64,000 nt of DNA from Mesorhizobium sp. WSM2240 (GTDB lineage: Bacteria > Pseudomonadota > Alphaproteobacteria > Rhizobiales > Rhizobiaceae), in NCBI RefSeq assembly GCF_040438645.1, contig NZ_CP159253.1, positions 1,364,001-1,428,000 on the forward strand, given 5' to 3'. Positions 1 through 9,082 of this stretch are shown one piece after another. Made by a program: the position numbers and the translations under genes. The notes below the pieces were generated by a model, which worked only from the letters and a program-made list of their open reading frames with translations, was not told the DNA's origin and did not search any database. Positions within the stretch are counted from its first letter, which is position 1, and every line of letters starts with the position of its first letter.

Positions 1-760
1 GGCATCGGGATGATGCCGAACACCAGCGAGCGCAGGATGTCGAACTCGGCGACGGCGTTCGAGCCGGTATAGACGGGCAGCACCGCATTGTTCTGGCCGG
101 CGGTGAGGCGGGCAATGCCCAGCGCCGTCACCATCATGGCCAGCGTAACGATGAAAGGCTGCAGCCGGCCGGCGACGATGATGAAGCCGTTGATCGCGCC
201 GAACAGCATGCCGACGCAGGGTGCGACAAGCAGAACGCCGAGCACGCCGAACTTGGTCTGCACCTGCGGCAGCAGGAACCACAGCGCCAGACTGCAGAGA
301 ACCAGGCCAACCACGCCGGGCACGATGGCGCCGCGCATGGCGTCGAGCCTTACATCGCGGGTCGGATCGCTGCCCGCGCGCTGCTTCCCGAGATTGAGGA
401 AGACGAAACGAGTGACGGCGACGCCGATCAGCAGTGCGAACAGCGCAACGGTTGGCACGCCCATGAGGGCGGCGGGCGTGTAGCCGGGCATGGTCAGCAG
501 CATGGCGCAGACCACGCTCGCGATCGCCATCAGCGAGCCGACGGACAGGTCGATGCCGCCGGTGATGATGACCGCCGTCATGCCGGTGGCGATCAGGCCG
601 GTTGTCGACACCTGGCGCAGCACGTCGAGCAGATTGCCGTAGGACAGGAAGAGTTGTTGCCCTTGGACGTGATCGGCGAGGACAAGACGCCGATCAGGAA
701 GATCGCGATCAGCCCCCAATAGAGCTTGGTGCGGGAGAGAAGTTTCAGTGCTGCGCTCAT
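1..760 (-). pseudogene. Sugar ABC transporter permease (RbsC-like), frameshifted and cut by the window edge
   Basis: This is a membrane permease of the ribose/xylose type (BPD_transp_2 family), which would move a sugar across the inner membrane. The N-terminus begins [16 protein letters not shown], followed by a hydrophobic segment. The frame then breaks near position 653, where the expected continuation (N-L-F-L-S-Y-G-N-L) lies in the next frame, as if one C had been lost. Downstream the second frame stays open to base 1 and contains the family-typical ITGGIDLSVGS stretch. The start overlaps the ATPase stop (ATGA). The rest of the gene lies outside the window. It is either a real pseudogene or a one-base sequence error. 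Confidence 0.75.
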
Positions 761-1950
761 GCGACCGCCTTTGCGCCGCTGCTGCGTGGAGCTGCAAGCT
801 GCATGATGCGCTCCTCGGTTGCCTCGGAACGGGCAAGCATGCCGCTCTGGCGGCCTTCCGACATCACCAGGATGCGGTCGGCAAGGAGCAGGAGTTCGGG
901 AAGTTCGGAACTGATGACCACTATGGCTAGCCCTCGCGCGCCAGCCGGAAGACGAGATCGTAGATTTCGCGTTTCGCTCCGACATCGATGCCGCGCGTCG
1001 GCTCGTCGAGCAAAAGCACACGCGGCCGGGTGGCGAGCCATTTGCCTATCACGACTTTCTGCTGGTTGCCGCCCGACAGCGTGCCGGCGGGTTGTTCGAT
1101 GCCGCTGCAGCGCACGCCCAGCGTCTCGACCGCGTGCTCGGCGATTTGCGCCTCGCCGGCAAAGGAGCGGATGCCGAAACGCGCCAGCGCGCCGACCAGC
1201 GGCAAAGCGACATTGTCGGTGATGGAGGCCTGCAGATGCAGCCCCTGCGACTTGCGGTCCTCGGTCACCAGTGCGATGCCGAGCCGACGGGCATCCCGCG
1301 GCGAGCGGATTTCGACCGCCTGCCCGTCGAGCCGGATCTCGCCGCCGGACTGACCTTCGGCCGAACCGAAGATCGTCTCGAGTATTTCGGTGCGGCCCGA
1401 GCCGAGAAGGCCGCCAATGCCGAGGATTTCTCCGGCGTGCAGATCGAAGCTGACGCCTTCCAGAACCTGCCGCCAGCCATGCCGCTGCGGAATCGACAGC
1501 GAAAGGTCGCGGATGGCCATGACGATCCTGTCGTCCGCGACGCGCTCGTCATGGACCGCGTCGAGCAGGCTGCGCCCGACCATGGCGGCGATGATGGCCT
1601 CTTCGGTCAGACCACTCATCTCGCCGGTGAGCACGTGCCGCCCGTCGCGGAAGACCGTGACCCGGTCGGCCAGATGCATGACTTCGTCGATGCGGTGCGA
1701 AATGTAGACGATGGCGACGCCATCGGCGGCAAGCTGCCGGATGATTCCGAACAGTCGCCGGCACTCGGCGGGCGACAGCGCCGATGTCGGTTCGTCCATG
1801 ATCAGGATGCGAGCGTCGAGCGACAGCGCCTTGGCGATCTCGACGAGCTGCTGTTCGCCGACGCGCAGCGAAGCGATGCGCGCCTCTGGGTCGAGATCGA
1901 TGCCGAAGGGTTTGCGCGGCCTGCATCGATCTGGACGGCGGAATCGTCAT
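757..1950 (-). pseudogene. Sugar ABC transporter ATPase (RbsA-like), 5' deletion plus frameshift
   Basis: This is the remnant of a two-domain sugar ABC ATPase, normally about 500 residues. The first nucleotide-binding domain survives only from just before its signature (LRVGEQQLVEIAKAL, then IMDEPTSAL). Its Walker A part, about 150 residues, is absent. The second domain is nearly complete ([33 protein letters not shown]), but the frame breaks at 930-931, where GAGGGC-TAG replaces the expected G-L-A-I codons. The tail then continues in another frame to 757. An ATG with a GGGAGG site upstream remains at 1950, but its frame does not reach the ATPase frame, so an internal deletion near 1930 is inferred. 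It overlaps the permease start by 4 bases. Confidence 0.75.
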
Positions 1951-2005
1951 TGAATAACAATGGCGGCCTCCCTTCCGACGTCGTCAATTCCGAGAAAGCT
2001 AATCT

Positions 2006-2013
2006 AAACGTTT
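2006..2013. promoter_or_regulatory. LacI-type operator-like palindrome AAACGTTT (copy 1)
   Basis: AAACGTTT is a perfect palindrome with the central CG typical of LacI/GalR operators. It lies in the divergent region between the broken ABC ATPase and the LacI-family regulator gene. An identical core occurs at 2114-2121, so autoregulation is the simplest reading. No binding data can be inferred from sequence alone. Confidence 0.45.
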
Positions 2014-2113
2014 CGGATGAGTCAAGTTGCCGAGAATGCTCTCTGTGCTTGAGTTGGGCAATTATGTTGCGGATTGCCCTAAATTCTCGTAATCGATGAT
2101 CCAGGGTTCATCA

Positions 2114-2121
2114 AAACGTTT
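2114..2121. promoter_or_regulatory. LacI-type operator-like palindrome AAACGTTT (copy 2)
   Basis: This is the second AAACGTTT palindrome. It sits directly in front of the probable regulator start at 2126 and is followed by CGAAA. A repressor bound here would block transcription or initiation of its own gene. Confidence 0.45.
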
Positions 2122-2125
2122 CGAA

Positions 2126-3193
2126 ATGACGAACAGCAACCGGACCAGACCCCGCCGATCGACCGCACCGACAATGCTCCACGTGGCCGAGGCGGCGCGG
2201 GTTTCGGTGGCGACGGTTTCGGCCGTCATCAACGGGACGGCGATCGTCAGTCCCGAGCTCACCGCGCGGATCGAGGCTGCGATCCGCGACATCGGCTACA
2301 AGCGCAACGCGATCGCCCGCAGCCTCAAGATGGGCAAGACCCGCACCATCGGCCTGACTGTTGCCGACATTACCAATCCGTTCTTCACCGATGTCGTCGC
2401 GGTCCTGCAGGAGGTGCTGCACCGCGCCGGCTATGCCGTCATGCTGTGCAGCAATGACGAGGACATGGAAATGCAGGACGAGCAGATCCAGCTTCTGCTC
2501 GGCCGCATGGTGGATGGGCTGATCATTGCGCCGGCCGGAGACGACGCCAATCTGAAGCGGATACTGGGCGGTGCGAAAGTGCCTATCGTGCTGATCGACC
2601 GCATCTGCGATGGGGTCGAAGCAGATGCCGTGGTTCTCGACAATCAGCGCGCGGTGTTCAACGCCATGAGCTACATGCTGCAACTCGGACATCGGCGCAT
2701 CGGCTATGTTTCCGGGTCGCTCGACACCTCCACCGGCCGCGACCGGCTGGAGGGCTATCACCGCGCGCTGGAAGCGAGCGGCATTCCGTTCGACGAAAGA
2801 CTGGTTCGGTTCGGCAATTTCCGCGAAGCCGACGCCTACAAGGCTTCGATGCAGTTGCTGACCCAGCCCGATCGCCCGTCGGCGATATTTTCGGCCAACA
2901 ATCTGATGGTCATTGGCGTCATGAAGGCGATCCGCGACATCGGGCTCTCCTGCCCGGAGGATGTCTCCGTCGCCTGCTTCGACGACTTTCCCTGGGCCGA
3001 CGTGTTCCGGCCGCAACTGACCGCGGTTGCCCAGCCGGTGCGGGCGATCGGCGAACAGGCCGCCCAACTCATCCTCGATCGCCTCGCCGGCAGGATGGAG
3101 GACGAGCCCCGCCGGCTGGTGCTGCAGGGAAGGCTGATGATTCGCAATTCATGCCGCCCGCATGCCTCGCTGATTCAGGGAGCGACGGCTTAG
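2126..3193 (+). CDS. LacI/GalR-family transcriptional regulator
   Basis: This gene encodes a DNA-binding repressor of a sugar-uptake operon. The N-terminal helix-turn-helix is visible (LHVAEAARVSVATVSAVING), followed by the hinge and a periplasmic-binding-protein-like effector domain (TIGLTVADITNPFFTDVV; GHRRIGYVSG; near the end PEDVSVACFDDF). About 355 residues is normal for the family. The start at 2126 (MTNSNRT) is preferred because the upstream in-frame ATG at 2096 would add only a non-conserved tail and lacks a ribosome site; neither has a strong one. It is divergent from the degraded sugar ABC genes, so its original target is probably that transporter. The effector is unknown. Confidence 0.85.
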   Translation: MTNSNRTRPRRSTAPTMLHVAEAARVSVATVSAVINGTAIVSPELTARIEAAIRDIGYKRNAIARSLKMGKTRTIGLTVADITNPFFTDVVAVLQEVLHRAGYAVMLCSNDEDMEMQDEQIQLLLGRMVDGLIIAPAGDDANLKRILGGAKVPIVLIDRICDGVEADAVVLDNQRAVFNAMSYMLQLGHRRIGYVSGSLDTSTGRDRLEGYHRALEASGIPFDERLVRFGNFREADAYKASMQLLTQPDRPSAIFSANNLMVIGVMKAIRDIGLSCPEDVSVACFDDFPWADVFRPQLTAVAQPVRAIGEQAAQLILDRLAGRMEDEPRRLVLQGRLMIRNSCRPHASLIQGATA

Positions 3194-3224
3194 CGCACTT
3201 GGCGGTTCAGAGGGATCACGCTTC

Positions 3225-3331
3225 TTACCCCCACCCCTACTTCAACGCTGCCGCCTAAATGAAGACAAGGCTGGAACGGCGGAATGGTCATCCCCCTCCC
3301 TCTTGAGGGGAGGGGTTAGGGGTGGGGGTAA
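3225..3331. repeat. G/C-run palindromic repeat (family B), intergenic
   Basis: The element is bounded by a perfect 15-bp inverted repeat, TTACCCCCACCCCTA at 3225-3239 and TAGGGGTGGGGGTAA at 3317-3331. An inner hairpin of C-run/G-run arms lies around 3293-3315. It is related in composition and motif (CCCCCACCC, CCCTCCC) to the copies at 8030-8156 and 8911-9074. It fills the gap between the LacI gene and the DUF1349 gene. Confidence 0.7.
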
Positions 3332-3349
3332 ACCCCTCCGGACGAAGCC

Positions 3350-3925
3350 TCAATCCGCGTGCAGTTTCCGGGCGATCGGCGGCCCGACCATCAGATCGCG
3401 AAACGTTGCGCGAAAACCTTCCCGCTGCGGGGAGCAGGCCATCACGCCGATCTCGGCGTCGTCGGCCTGGAACGGGCAAAGCCGCGCCATCTGCCATGCG
3501 GCGCCGTTGACCGAGAACTGCACCCGGACCGCATCGCCATGGCGCGTCAGCCGCATCGCGATCTCGTCGCTCGGCTTGGCGTCGGGCAGGGGAATCACCG
3601 ACCAGTCCGACACGCCGTTGGTCACCACGACGCTGAAATGCATCATCCCATCTGTGTATTCGATGCCGGCCTTGATCCAGTGTTTCTCGTCGGCCCGCAG
3701 GTAGAGCCCGGCCTGATCGTAGAGAACCTGGTAGTCGCCGGAGACGACAGCGGCGGCCGTGAAATCGCCTGACACCGGGCGGATGTAGGCGTGTCCATTG
3801 TCGCGTATGAAGCCATAGAAGGTCTCACGCCAGAAATCCGTTTCGGCGTCTGTGCGCAGCTCAAATATTCTCGCATCGCCGCTCCAGACGGACGGTTCGT
3901 TGAGCCAGTGAAACGCTTCGTGCAT
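3350..3925 (-). CDS. DUF1349 domain protein (concanavalin-like fold)
   Basis: This 191-residue protein matches the DUF1349 (YesU-like) beta-sandwich family. It is rich in Trp, Tyr and Phe and carries family-typical stretches such as DQAGLYLRADEKHWIKAGIE and SDWSVIPLP. Members are often found in carbohydrate-use clusters, but the biochemical role is not established. The start has a clear AGGA site nine bases upstream. No signal peptide is seen. It is divergent from the oxidoreductase/dehydrogenase operon and shares a roughly 145-bp intergenic region with it. Confidence 0.8.
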   Translation of the reverse strand: MHEAFHWLNEPSVWSGDARIFELRTDAETDFWRETFYGFIRDNGHAYIRPVSGDFTAAAVVSGDYQVLYDQAGLYLRADEKHWIKAGIEYTDGMMHFSVVVTNGVSDWSVIPLPDAKPSDEIAMRLTRHGDAVRVQFSVNGAAWQMARLCPFQADDAEIGVMACSPQREGFRATFRDLMVGPPIARKLHAD

Positions 3926-4070
3926 GGCGGAGTTCCTGTCGGTAGTATCGACTGCATAGCGGCGCGCTGGCGCGTCGTCTACGTCGGAGTGTTATGGACA
4001 TTAGTATTGACAGAAATACATATGTTCAGTAACCCTCGCATCACTTAGCGATATCAGGAGGAGTGTCGGG

Positions 4071-5399
4071 ATGGCTTCCAATGTAGCTTTGACGGGGCTC
4101 GCCCGCGATCTCGATGAGCGGGGCAAATCGGGCAAGCCGATTCGCATCGGGCTTATCGGCTCGGGCGAAATGGGCACCGACATCGTCACCCGCGTGGCGC
4201 ATATGTCGGGCATCGAGATCGGCGCGATTTCGGAATTGAACGTTCCGGCGGCCAGCAAGGCCGTCGACATCGCCTTCCGAGAAGCAGGTCATTCGCGCGA
4301 GGTGTCCAATGCGTCGGCCATGACCGCCGCGATGGAAGGGGGCAAGATCGCTGTCACCAGCGACGCCGACCTGATCATCAACAACGATCTCATCGACGTG
4401 GTCGTCGACGCGACCGGCGTTCCGGCCGTCGGCGCCGAGATCGGCCTGCGCGCCATGGAGCACGGCAAGCATCTCGTGATGATGAACGTCGAAGCCGACG
4501 TGACCATCGGCGCTTACCTGAAGAGCGAGGCCGACCGGCTCGGCGTCACCTATTCGCTGGGCGCCGGCGACGAGCCTTCATCCTGCATGGAATTGATCGA
4601 ATTCGTCTCGGCCATGGGCCATCCGATCGTCGCCGCCGGCAAGGGCAAGAACAATCCGCTCAACATCGACGCCACGCCTCCGGATTACGAGGAGGAGGCG
4701 GAACGCCGCCACATGAATGTGCGCATGCTGGTCGAATTCGTCGACGGCTCGAAAACCATGGTCGAGATGGCGGCGATTGCCAACGCGACAGGGCTCGTGC
4801 CCGACAAGGCCGGCATGCACGGCCCGTCGGCCACGCTTGGCGAGCTCAACAAGGTGCTGGTGCCTCAGAAGGACGGCGGAGTGCTGTCGAGGGTCGGCGT
4901 CGTCGACTACACGATCGGCAAGGGTGTTGCGCCCGGCGTCTTCGTGGTGGCCGACATGTCGCATCCCAGAATTTCGGAGCGCATGGAAGATCTGAAGATG
5001 GGCAAGGGTCCGTACTTTACCTTTCATCGCCCCTATCACCTGACCTCTCTCGAGGTACCGCTGACCTGCGCCCGGGTCGTGCTCTACGGCAAGGCCGACA
5101 TGGTGCCGCTGGCGAAGCCGGTGGCCGAGGTCTGCGCCGTCGCCAAGAAGGACATGCAGCCCGGCGAAAAACTCGATGCGATCGGCGAATATTGCTACCG
5201 CGCCTGGATCATGACCGCGCCGGAGGCGCATGCGGCGAGGGCGGTTCCCTGCGGGCTGCTGCAGGGCGGCTCGGTAAAGGCTCCGATCAGGAAGGGCGAG
5301 CTTCTCACCTACGCTAATGCAGCCCCGGCGCCGGGATCGAAGATCGCCGAATTGCGGGCGCGCCAAGATAAACTCGTTTACGGCATGGCGGAGGCCTGA
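4071..5399 (+). CDS. NAD(P)-dependent oxidoreductase with SAF domain, DRL-like (homoserine dehydrogenase superfamily)
   Basis: The protein has 442 residues. A Rossmann nucleotide-binding motif (IRIGLIGSGEMGTDI) lies at residues 24-38. A central catalytic domain follows (LGAGDEPSSCMELIEFV; GKGKNNPLNIDATPP). A C-terminal SAF-like part runs from about residue 360 (DMQPGEKLDAIGEY; LLQGGSVKAPIRKGELL). From memory this layout matches DRL, the DXR-like enzyme described from Brucella, which can make methylerythritol phosphate. Here the gene sits at the head of an E1/E2 dehydrogenase operon, so a catabolic role on a sugar-derived substrate is equally possible. The start is supported by AGGAGGAG. It ends two bases before the E1-alpha start. 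Family assignment is firm; DRL function is not. Confidence 0.7.
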   Translation: MASNVALTGLARDLDERGKSGKPIRIGLIGSGEMGTDIVTRVAHMSGIEIGAISELNVPAASKAVDIAFREAGHSREVSNASAMTAAMEGGKIAVTSDADLIINNDLIDVVVDATGVPAVGAEIGLRAMEHGKHLVMMNVEADVTIGAYLKSEADRLGVTYSLGAGDEPSSCMELIEFVSAMGHPIVAAGKGKNNPLNIDATPPDYEEEAERRHMNVRMLVEFVDGSKTMVEMAAIANATGLVPDKAGMHGPSATLGELNKVLVPQKDGGVLSRVGVVDYTIGKGVAPGVFVVADMSHPRISERMEDLKMGKGPYFTFHRPYHLTSLEVPLTCARVVLYGKADMVPLAKPVAEVCAVAKKDMQPGEKLDAIGEYCYRAWIMTAPEAHAARAVPCGLLQGGSVKAPIRKGELLTYANAAPAPGSKIAELRARQDKLVYGMAEA

Positions 5400-5401
5400 G
5401 C

Positions 5402-6436
5402 ATGGCTGCTCCGAAGCGGGTCCAGCCGGAAGCGGCGGCGCGCGCCAACCTGCCTTTCATCTATCGCGAGTACAGCCCGGAGCAACTGCGTCAGGTGCTC
5501 CACAAGATGTATCTCATCCGCCGCTTCGAGGAGGGCGCGGAGGAGTGCTACACGCGCGGCCTGATCCACGGCACCATGCACCTGTCGATCGGCCAGGAAG
5601 CCAGCGCCATGGGCGTCTGCATGCCGCTCGGCAACGACGACTACATCACCTCAACCCACCGCGGCCACGGCCACTGCATCGCCAAGGGGGCCGAGGTGAA
5701 GAAGATGTTCGCCGAGTTCTTCGGCAAGACGACGGGGTATTGCAAGGGCCGCGGCGGCTCGATGCACATTGCCGATGTCGCCAAGGGCAATCTCGGCGCC
5801 AACGGCATTGTGGCCGGTGGCATTCCGATCGCGGTCGGGGCCGCGCTCTCGGCCAAGAGGATGAAAACCGGAAAGGTCGTGGTGTCGTTCTTCGGCGACG
5901 GCGCCAACAATGAGGGCGCGTTCCACGAGGCGCTGAACATGGCTTCGATCTGGAAGCTGCCGGTCGTCTTCGTCTGCGAGAACAATGGCTACGGCATGTC
6001 GACCTCGACCGAGCGGTCGACGGCGGTGAAGAACATCGCCGAGCGGGCGGCGGCCTATTCGATGCCGGGCGTGATCGTCAACGGCAACATCTTCTCCGAG
6101 GTCGCGGAAGCCTCGCACCGGGCAGTGGAGCGGGCGCGGGTCGGTGAGGGGCCGACGCTGATCGAATCCAAGACCTACCGCCATCGTGGTCACTCCAAGA
6201 GCGACCGCAACCGCTATCGAACCAAGGAGGAGATCGAGGACTGGATGTCCAACCGCGATCCGATCACGCTGTTCGAAAACGAGTTGCAGGAATGCGGCAT
6301 CATCGACCGGAAGGGCGTCGAGGCCATCCGCGAGGCGGTGCGGCAGGAAATCGCCGACGGCATCCAGTTTGCCAAGGATAGTCCGTCACCGGACGTCCGC
6401 GACATCGAGAACTACGTCTATACGGAGCCGGCTTGA
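5402..6436 (+). CDS. Thiamine-dependent dehydrogenase E1 component, alpha subunit (pyruvate/acetoin dehydrogenase type)
   Basis: This is the alpha subunit of a heterotetrameric E1, which decarboxylates a 2-oxoacid or cleaves acetoin using thiamine diphosphate and passes the acyl group to E2. The TPP/Mg motif GDGANNEGAFHEALN is present near residues 165-180. RGHGHCIAKG and the phosphorylation-loop-like stretch TYRHRGHSKSDRNRY are also typical. The length of 344 is normal. It abuts the beta-subunit gene exactly (TGAATG). The organism's housekeeping pyruvate dehydrogenase is not in the window, and the linkage to a SAF oxidoreductase suggests a dedicated substrate. Acetoin dehydrogenase alpha (acoA) is the nearest named alternative. 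Confidence 0.88.
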   Translation: MAAPKRVQPEAAARANLPFIYREYSPEQLRQVLHKMYLIRRFEEGAEECYTRGLIHGTMHLSIGQEASAMGVCMPLGNDDYITSTHRGHGHCIAKGAEVKKMFAEFFGKTTGYCKGRGGSMHIADVAKGNLGANGIVAGGIPIAVGAALSAKRMKTGKVVVSFFGDGANNEGAFHEALNMASIWKLPVVFVCENNGYGMSTSTERSTAVKNIAERAAAYSMPGVIVNGNIFSEVAEASHRAVERARVGEGPTLIESKTYRHRGHSKSDRNRYRTKEEIEDWMSNRDPITLFENELQECGIIDRKGVEAIREAVRQEIADGIQFAKDSPSPDVRDIENYVYTEPA

Positions 6437-7435
6437 ATGGACGCGATGGTTCGCGAACTGAGCTACGCCCAGGCGATCCAGGAGGCCATGGCGCTCGCCA
6501 TGGAGGCTGACGAGCGTGTCTTTCTGATGGGCGAGGATATCGGCGTCTATGGCGGCGCGTTTCAGGTGACCGGCGATCTGGTCGAGCGCTTCGGCACTGA
6601 GCGGGTGATGGACACGCCGATCTCCGAACTCGGCGGCGCCGGCGTCGCGGTCGGCGCGGCGATGACCGGCATGCGACCGATTTTCGAGTTCCAGTTCTCC
6701 GATTTCGCCACGCTCGCCATGGAGCAGATCGTCAACCAGGCGGCGAAGATGCGCTTCATGCTGGGCGGCGAGGTCTCGGTGCCGGTGGTGATGCGCTTTC
6801 CCGCCGGTTCCGGCACGGGCGCCGCGGCCCAGCACAGCCAGAGCTTCGAAGCGTGGCTCGGCCACGTGCCCGGCCTGAAGGTGATCCAGCCGGCGACGCC
6901 GCACGACGCCAAGGGCATGCTTCTGGCGGCGATCGACGATCCCGATCCGGTGATGATCTTCGAGCACAAGCTGCTCTACAAGATGAAGGGCCCGGTGCCG
7001 GAAGGGCATTATACCGTTCCGATCGGCAAGGCGGAAATCCGCCGCGAAGGCCGCGACCTGACCATCGTCGCTACCTCCATCATGGTGCACAAGGCGCTGG
7101 AAGCCGCGCAAACGCTGGAAGCGGAGGGCATCGATGTCGAGGTCGTCGATCTGAGAACCATCCGGCCGATGGACAAGCAGACGATCATCGGCAGCGTCAA
7201 GAAGACGTCGCGGCTGCTCTGCGTTTATGAGGCGGTCAAGACGCTCGGCGTGGGCGCCGAGGTCAGCGCCATGATCGCCGAGAGCGAGGCCTTCGACTAT
7301 CTCGACGCGCCGATCGTGCGCCTGGGCGGGGCGGAAACGCCGATCCCCTACAATCCCGAACTCGAAAAGGCGACGGTGCCGCAGGTTCCCGACATCGTCG
7401 CGGCCGCGCGCGGCCTGGTCCAGGGAACGCGCTGA
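6437..7435 (+). CDS. Thiamine-dependent dehydrogenase E1 component, beta subunit
   Basis: This beta subunit has the transketolase pyrimidine-binding domain ([33 protein letters not shown]) and a C-terminal transketolase domain ([29 protein letters not shown]). The 332-residue length is normal for PDH/acetoin E1-beta. It is transcribed directly after E1-alpha and two bases before E2, so it is part of the same operon. The residues [22 protein letters not shown] match the substrate-channel region of the pyruvate/acetoin group rather than branched-chain enzymes. The exact substrate cannot be read from sequence. Confidence 0.88.
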   Translation: MDAMVRELSYAQAIQEAMALAMEADERVFLMGEDIGVYGGAFQVTGDLVERFGTERVMDTPISELGGAGVAVGAAMTGMRPIFEFQFSDFATLAMEQIVNQAAKMRFMLGGEVSVPVVMRFPAGSGTGAAAQHSQSFEAWLGHVPGLKVIQPATPHDAKGMLLAAIDDPDPVMIFEHKLLYKMKGPVPEGHYTVPIGKAEIRREGRDLTIVATSIMVHKALEAAQTLEAEGIDVEVVDLRTIRPMDKQTIIGSVKKTSRLLCVYEAVKTLGVGAEVSAMIAESEAFDYLDAPIVRLGGAETPIPYNPELEKATVPQVPDIVAAARGLVQGTR

Positions 7436-7725
7436 GAATGCCGGTTGAGGTCATCCTGCCCAAGGTCGACATGGACATGGCAACCGGCCAGATCTCGCGC
7501 TGGTTCGTCGAAGAGGGCGCGGCGGTAAAAAAGGGCGACGTGCTCTTCGAAATCGAGACCGACAAGGCGGCCATGGAAATCGACGCGCCCGCCAGCGGCA
7601 CGATCCGCGACATCACCGGCAGGGAAGGCGTGGACATCCCGGTCGGCGAGGCGGTGGCCTGGATTTACGAGGCGGGAGAGGATGCGACCGCCGAAAGTAG
7701 TGGTGAGGCGGCGAAGAAAGAAGCT

Positions 7726-7891
7726 CCAATCTCACCCCTTGTTGTGGGGGAGATGTCGCCGAGGGCGACAGAGGGGGGCGCTGTCCCTCTGGCGTCTCAG
7801 GCCCAAACTGAGGGGCAAACCGGAAATGGGGTGCGTCCTACGTTGCCCCCCTCTGTCCTGCCGGACATCTCCCCCACAAGGGGGAGATTGG
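7726..7891. repeat. Palindromic repeat family A inside the E2 gene
   Basis: The 166-bp element begins CCAATCTCACCCCTTG and ends CAAGGGGGAGATTGG. The two ends are imperfect inverted repeats, each followed inward by GGGGGAGATGTC or its complement. The core CGACAGAGGGGGGCGCTGTCC and the inner arm TTGCCCCCCTCTGTCCTGCC are shared with the copy in glyS at 46428-46591. Its length (3n+1) shifts the reading frame between the lipoyl and binding domains of E2. Confidence 0.8.
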
Positions 7892-8029
7892 CAGCGGAAC
7901 TGTCCGCGCCACGCCGCTTGCCCGCCGCCTGGCGCGGGAAGCAGGGATCGACATTGCGGCGGTGATCGGCTCTGGCCCGCGTGGCCGTGTGATCAAGGCC
8001 GATGTGGAGAAGGCGGTCGCCAGCGCGCC

Positions 8030-8156
8030 TTCCTCCCCCCTTGCGGGGGAGGTGTCTGCGGAGCAGGCGGAGGGGGTGGTTCCGCTTCACAGTCGGCCCA
8101 GGTTTCACCACCCCCACCCGGCCCTTCGGGCCACCCTCCCTGCAAGGGGGAGAGAG
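8030..8156. repeat. Palindromic repeat family B inside the E2 gene
   Basis: The element is made of G/C-run arms: CCTCCCCCCTTGCGGGGGAGG on the left, CACCCCCACCCGGCCCTTCG in the middle and CCCTCCCTGCAAGGGGGAGAG on the right. It is related to the intergenic copy at 8911-9074. It separates the E1/E3-binding domain from the catalytic domain of E2 and changes the frame. Confidence 0.7.
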
Positions 8157-8910
8157 ATGCGCTGAAGCTCTTTGCCGAAGGCTCCTACGAACTCGTCCCG
8201 CACGACAATATGCGCAAGACCATCGCCCGCCGGCTGGTCGAGGCGAAGTCGACCATCCCGCATTTTTATCTGACGCTCGACTGCGAACTCGACGCGCTCC
8301 TGGCGCTGCGGTCGCAGCTGAACGCCGCCGCCCCGGTCAAGAAGACCGACAAGGGCGAGGTCCCGGCCTACAAGCTGTCGGTCAACGACCTGATCATCAA
8401 GGCGATGGCGCTGGCGCTGCGCGACGTGCCGACCGCCAACGTCTCGTGGACGGAGAGCGCCATGGTCCAGCACAGACATGCCGATGTCGGCGTCGCCGTC
8501 TCCATCCCCGGCGGCCTGATCACGCCGATCGTGCGCAAGGCCGACGAAAAGACGCTGTCGGTCATCTCCAACGAGATGAAGGACATGGCGGCAAGGGCCC
8601 GCAACAAAAAGCTGAAGCCGGAGGAATATCAGGGCGGCACCACGGCCGTCTCCAATCTCGGCATGTTCGGCATCAAGGATTTTGCCGCCGTCATCAACCC
8701 GCCGCACGCGACGATCCTGGCGGTCGGCGCGGGCGAGGAGCGGGCGGTGGTCAGGAACGGCGAGATCAAGATCGCGACGATGATGTCTGTGACGCTGTCG
8801 ACCGACCACCGCGCGGTCGACGGCGCGCTCGGGGCCGAACTTCTCAGCGCATTCAAGCGCTATATCGAGAACCCGATGGGAATGCTGTTGTGAGGACGCT
8901 CGACGCGAGA

Positions 8911-9074
8911 CCCTCCCCCTTGCGGGGAGGGTGGCCCGGAGGCCCGGTGGGGGTGGTGACGCTAGGCTCGGTGGTGGACGGAGAGCGGATGCCGCTGGCA
9001 GGCGCCTGGACGAAAGGTCGCGAGCCTGACGGAACCACCCCCACCCTAACCCCTCCCCGCAAGGGGGAGGGGAA
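8911..9074. repeat. Palindromic repeat family B, intergenic between E2 and the HAD gene
   Basis: The left end CCCTCCCCCTTGCGGGGAGG pairs with the right end CCCCTCCCCGCAAGGGGGAG, and inner GGTGGGGGTGG pairs with CCACCCCCACC. It occupies nearly the whole gap between the converging E2 and HAD-phosphatase genes, where it could also act as a bidirectional hairpin. It has no T-tract, so a terminator role is uncertain. Confidence 0.7.
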
Positions 9075-9082
9075 CTGGGGCG

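Larger units (their letters stand above)
7438..8893 (+). pseudogene. E2 dihydrolipoamide acyltransferase, split into three frames by two repeats
   Basis: All three E2 domains are recognisable but lie in different frames. The lipoyl domain (ETDKAAME, lipoylated Lys near residue 42) is read from 7438 and runs to a stop at 7963-7965. The E1/E3-binding domain ([30 protein letters not shown]) is in a second frame at about 7903-8030. The catalytic acyltransferase domain (DNMRKTIARRLVEAK; ending with the active-site HRAVDG) is in a third frame at about 8160-8893. The breaks coincide with palindromic repeats at 7726-7891 and 8030-8156. As read, no full-length E2 can be made. A one-base error inside each repeat would restore a long chain, so re-sequencing matters. 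E3 is absent from the cluster. Confidence 0.75.

Noticed and set aside
1092..2099. 335-codon plus-strand open frame across the ABC ATPase region
   Set aside because: It is antisense to recognisable ATPase sequence in a GC-rich genome, with low-complexity composition and no family motif.
4007..4035. Promoter TTGACA before the DRL-like gene
   Set aside because: A TTGACA is present at 4007 but no acceptable -10 lies at 16-18 bases, so it was not called.
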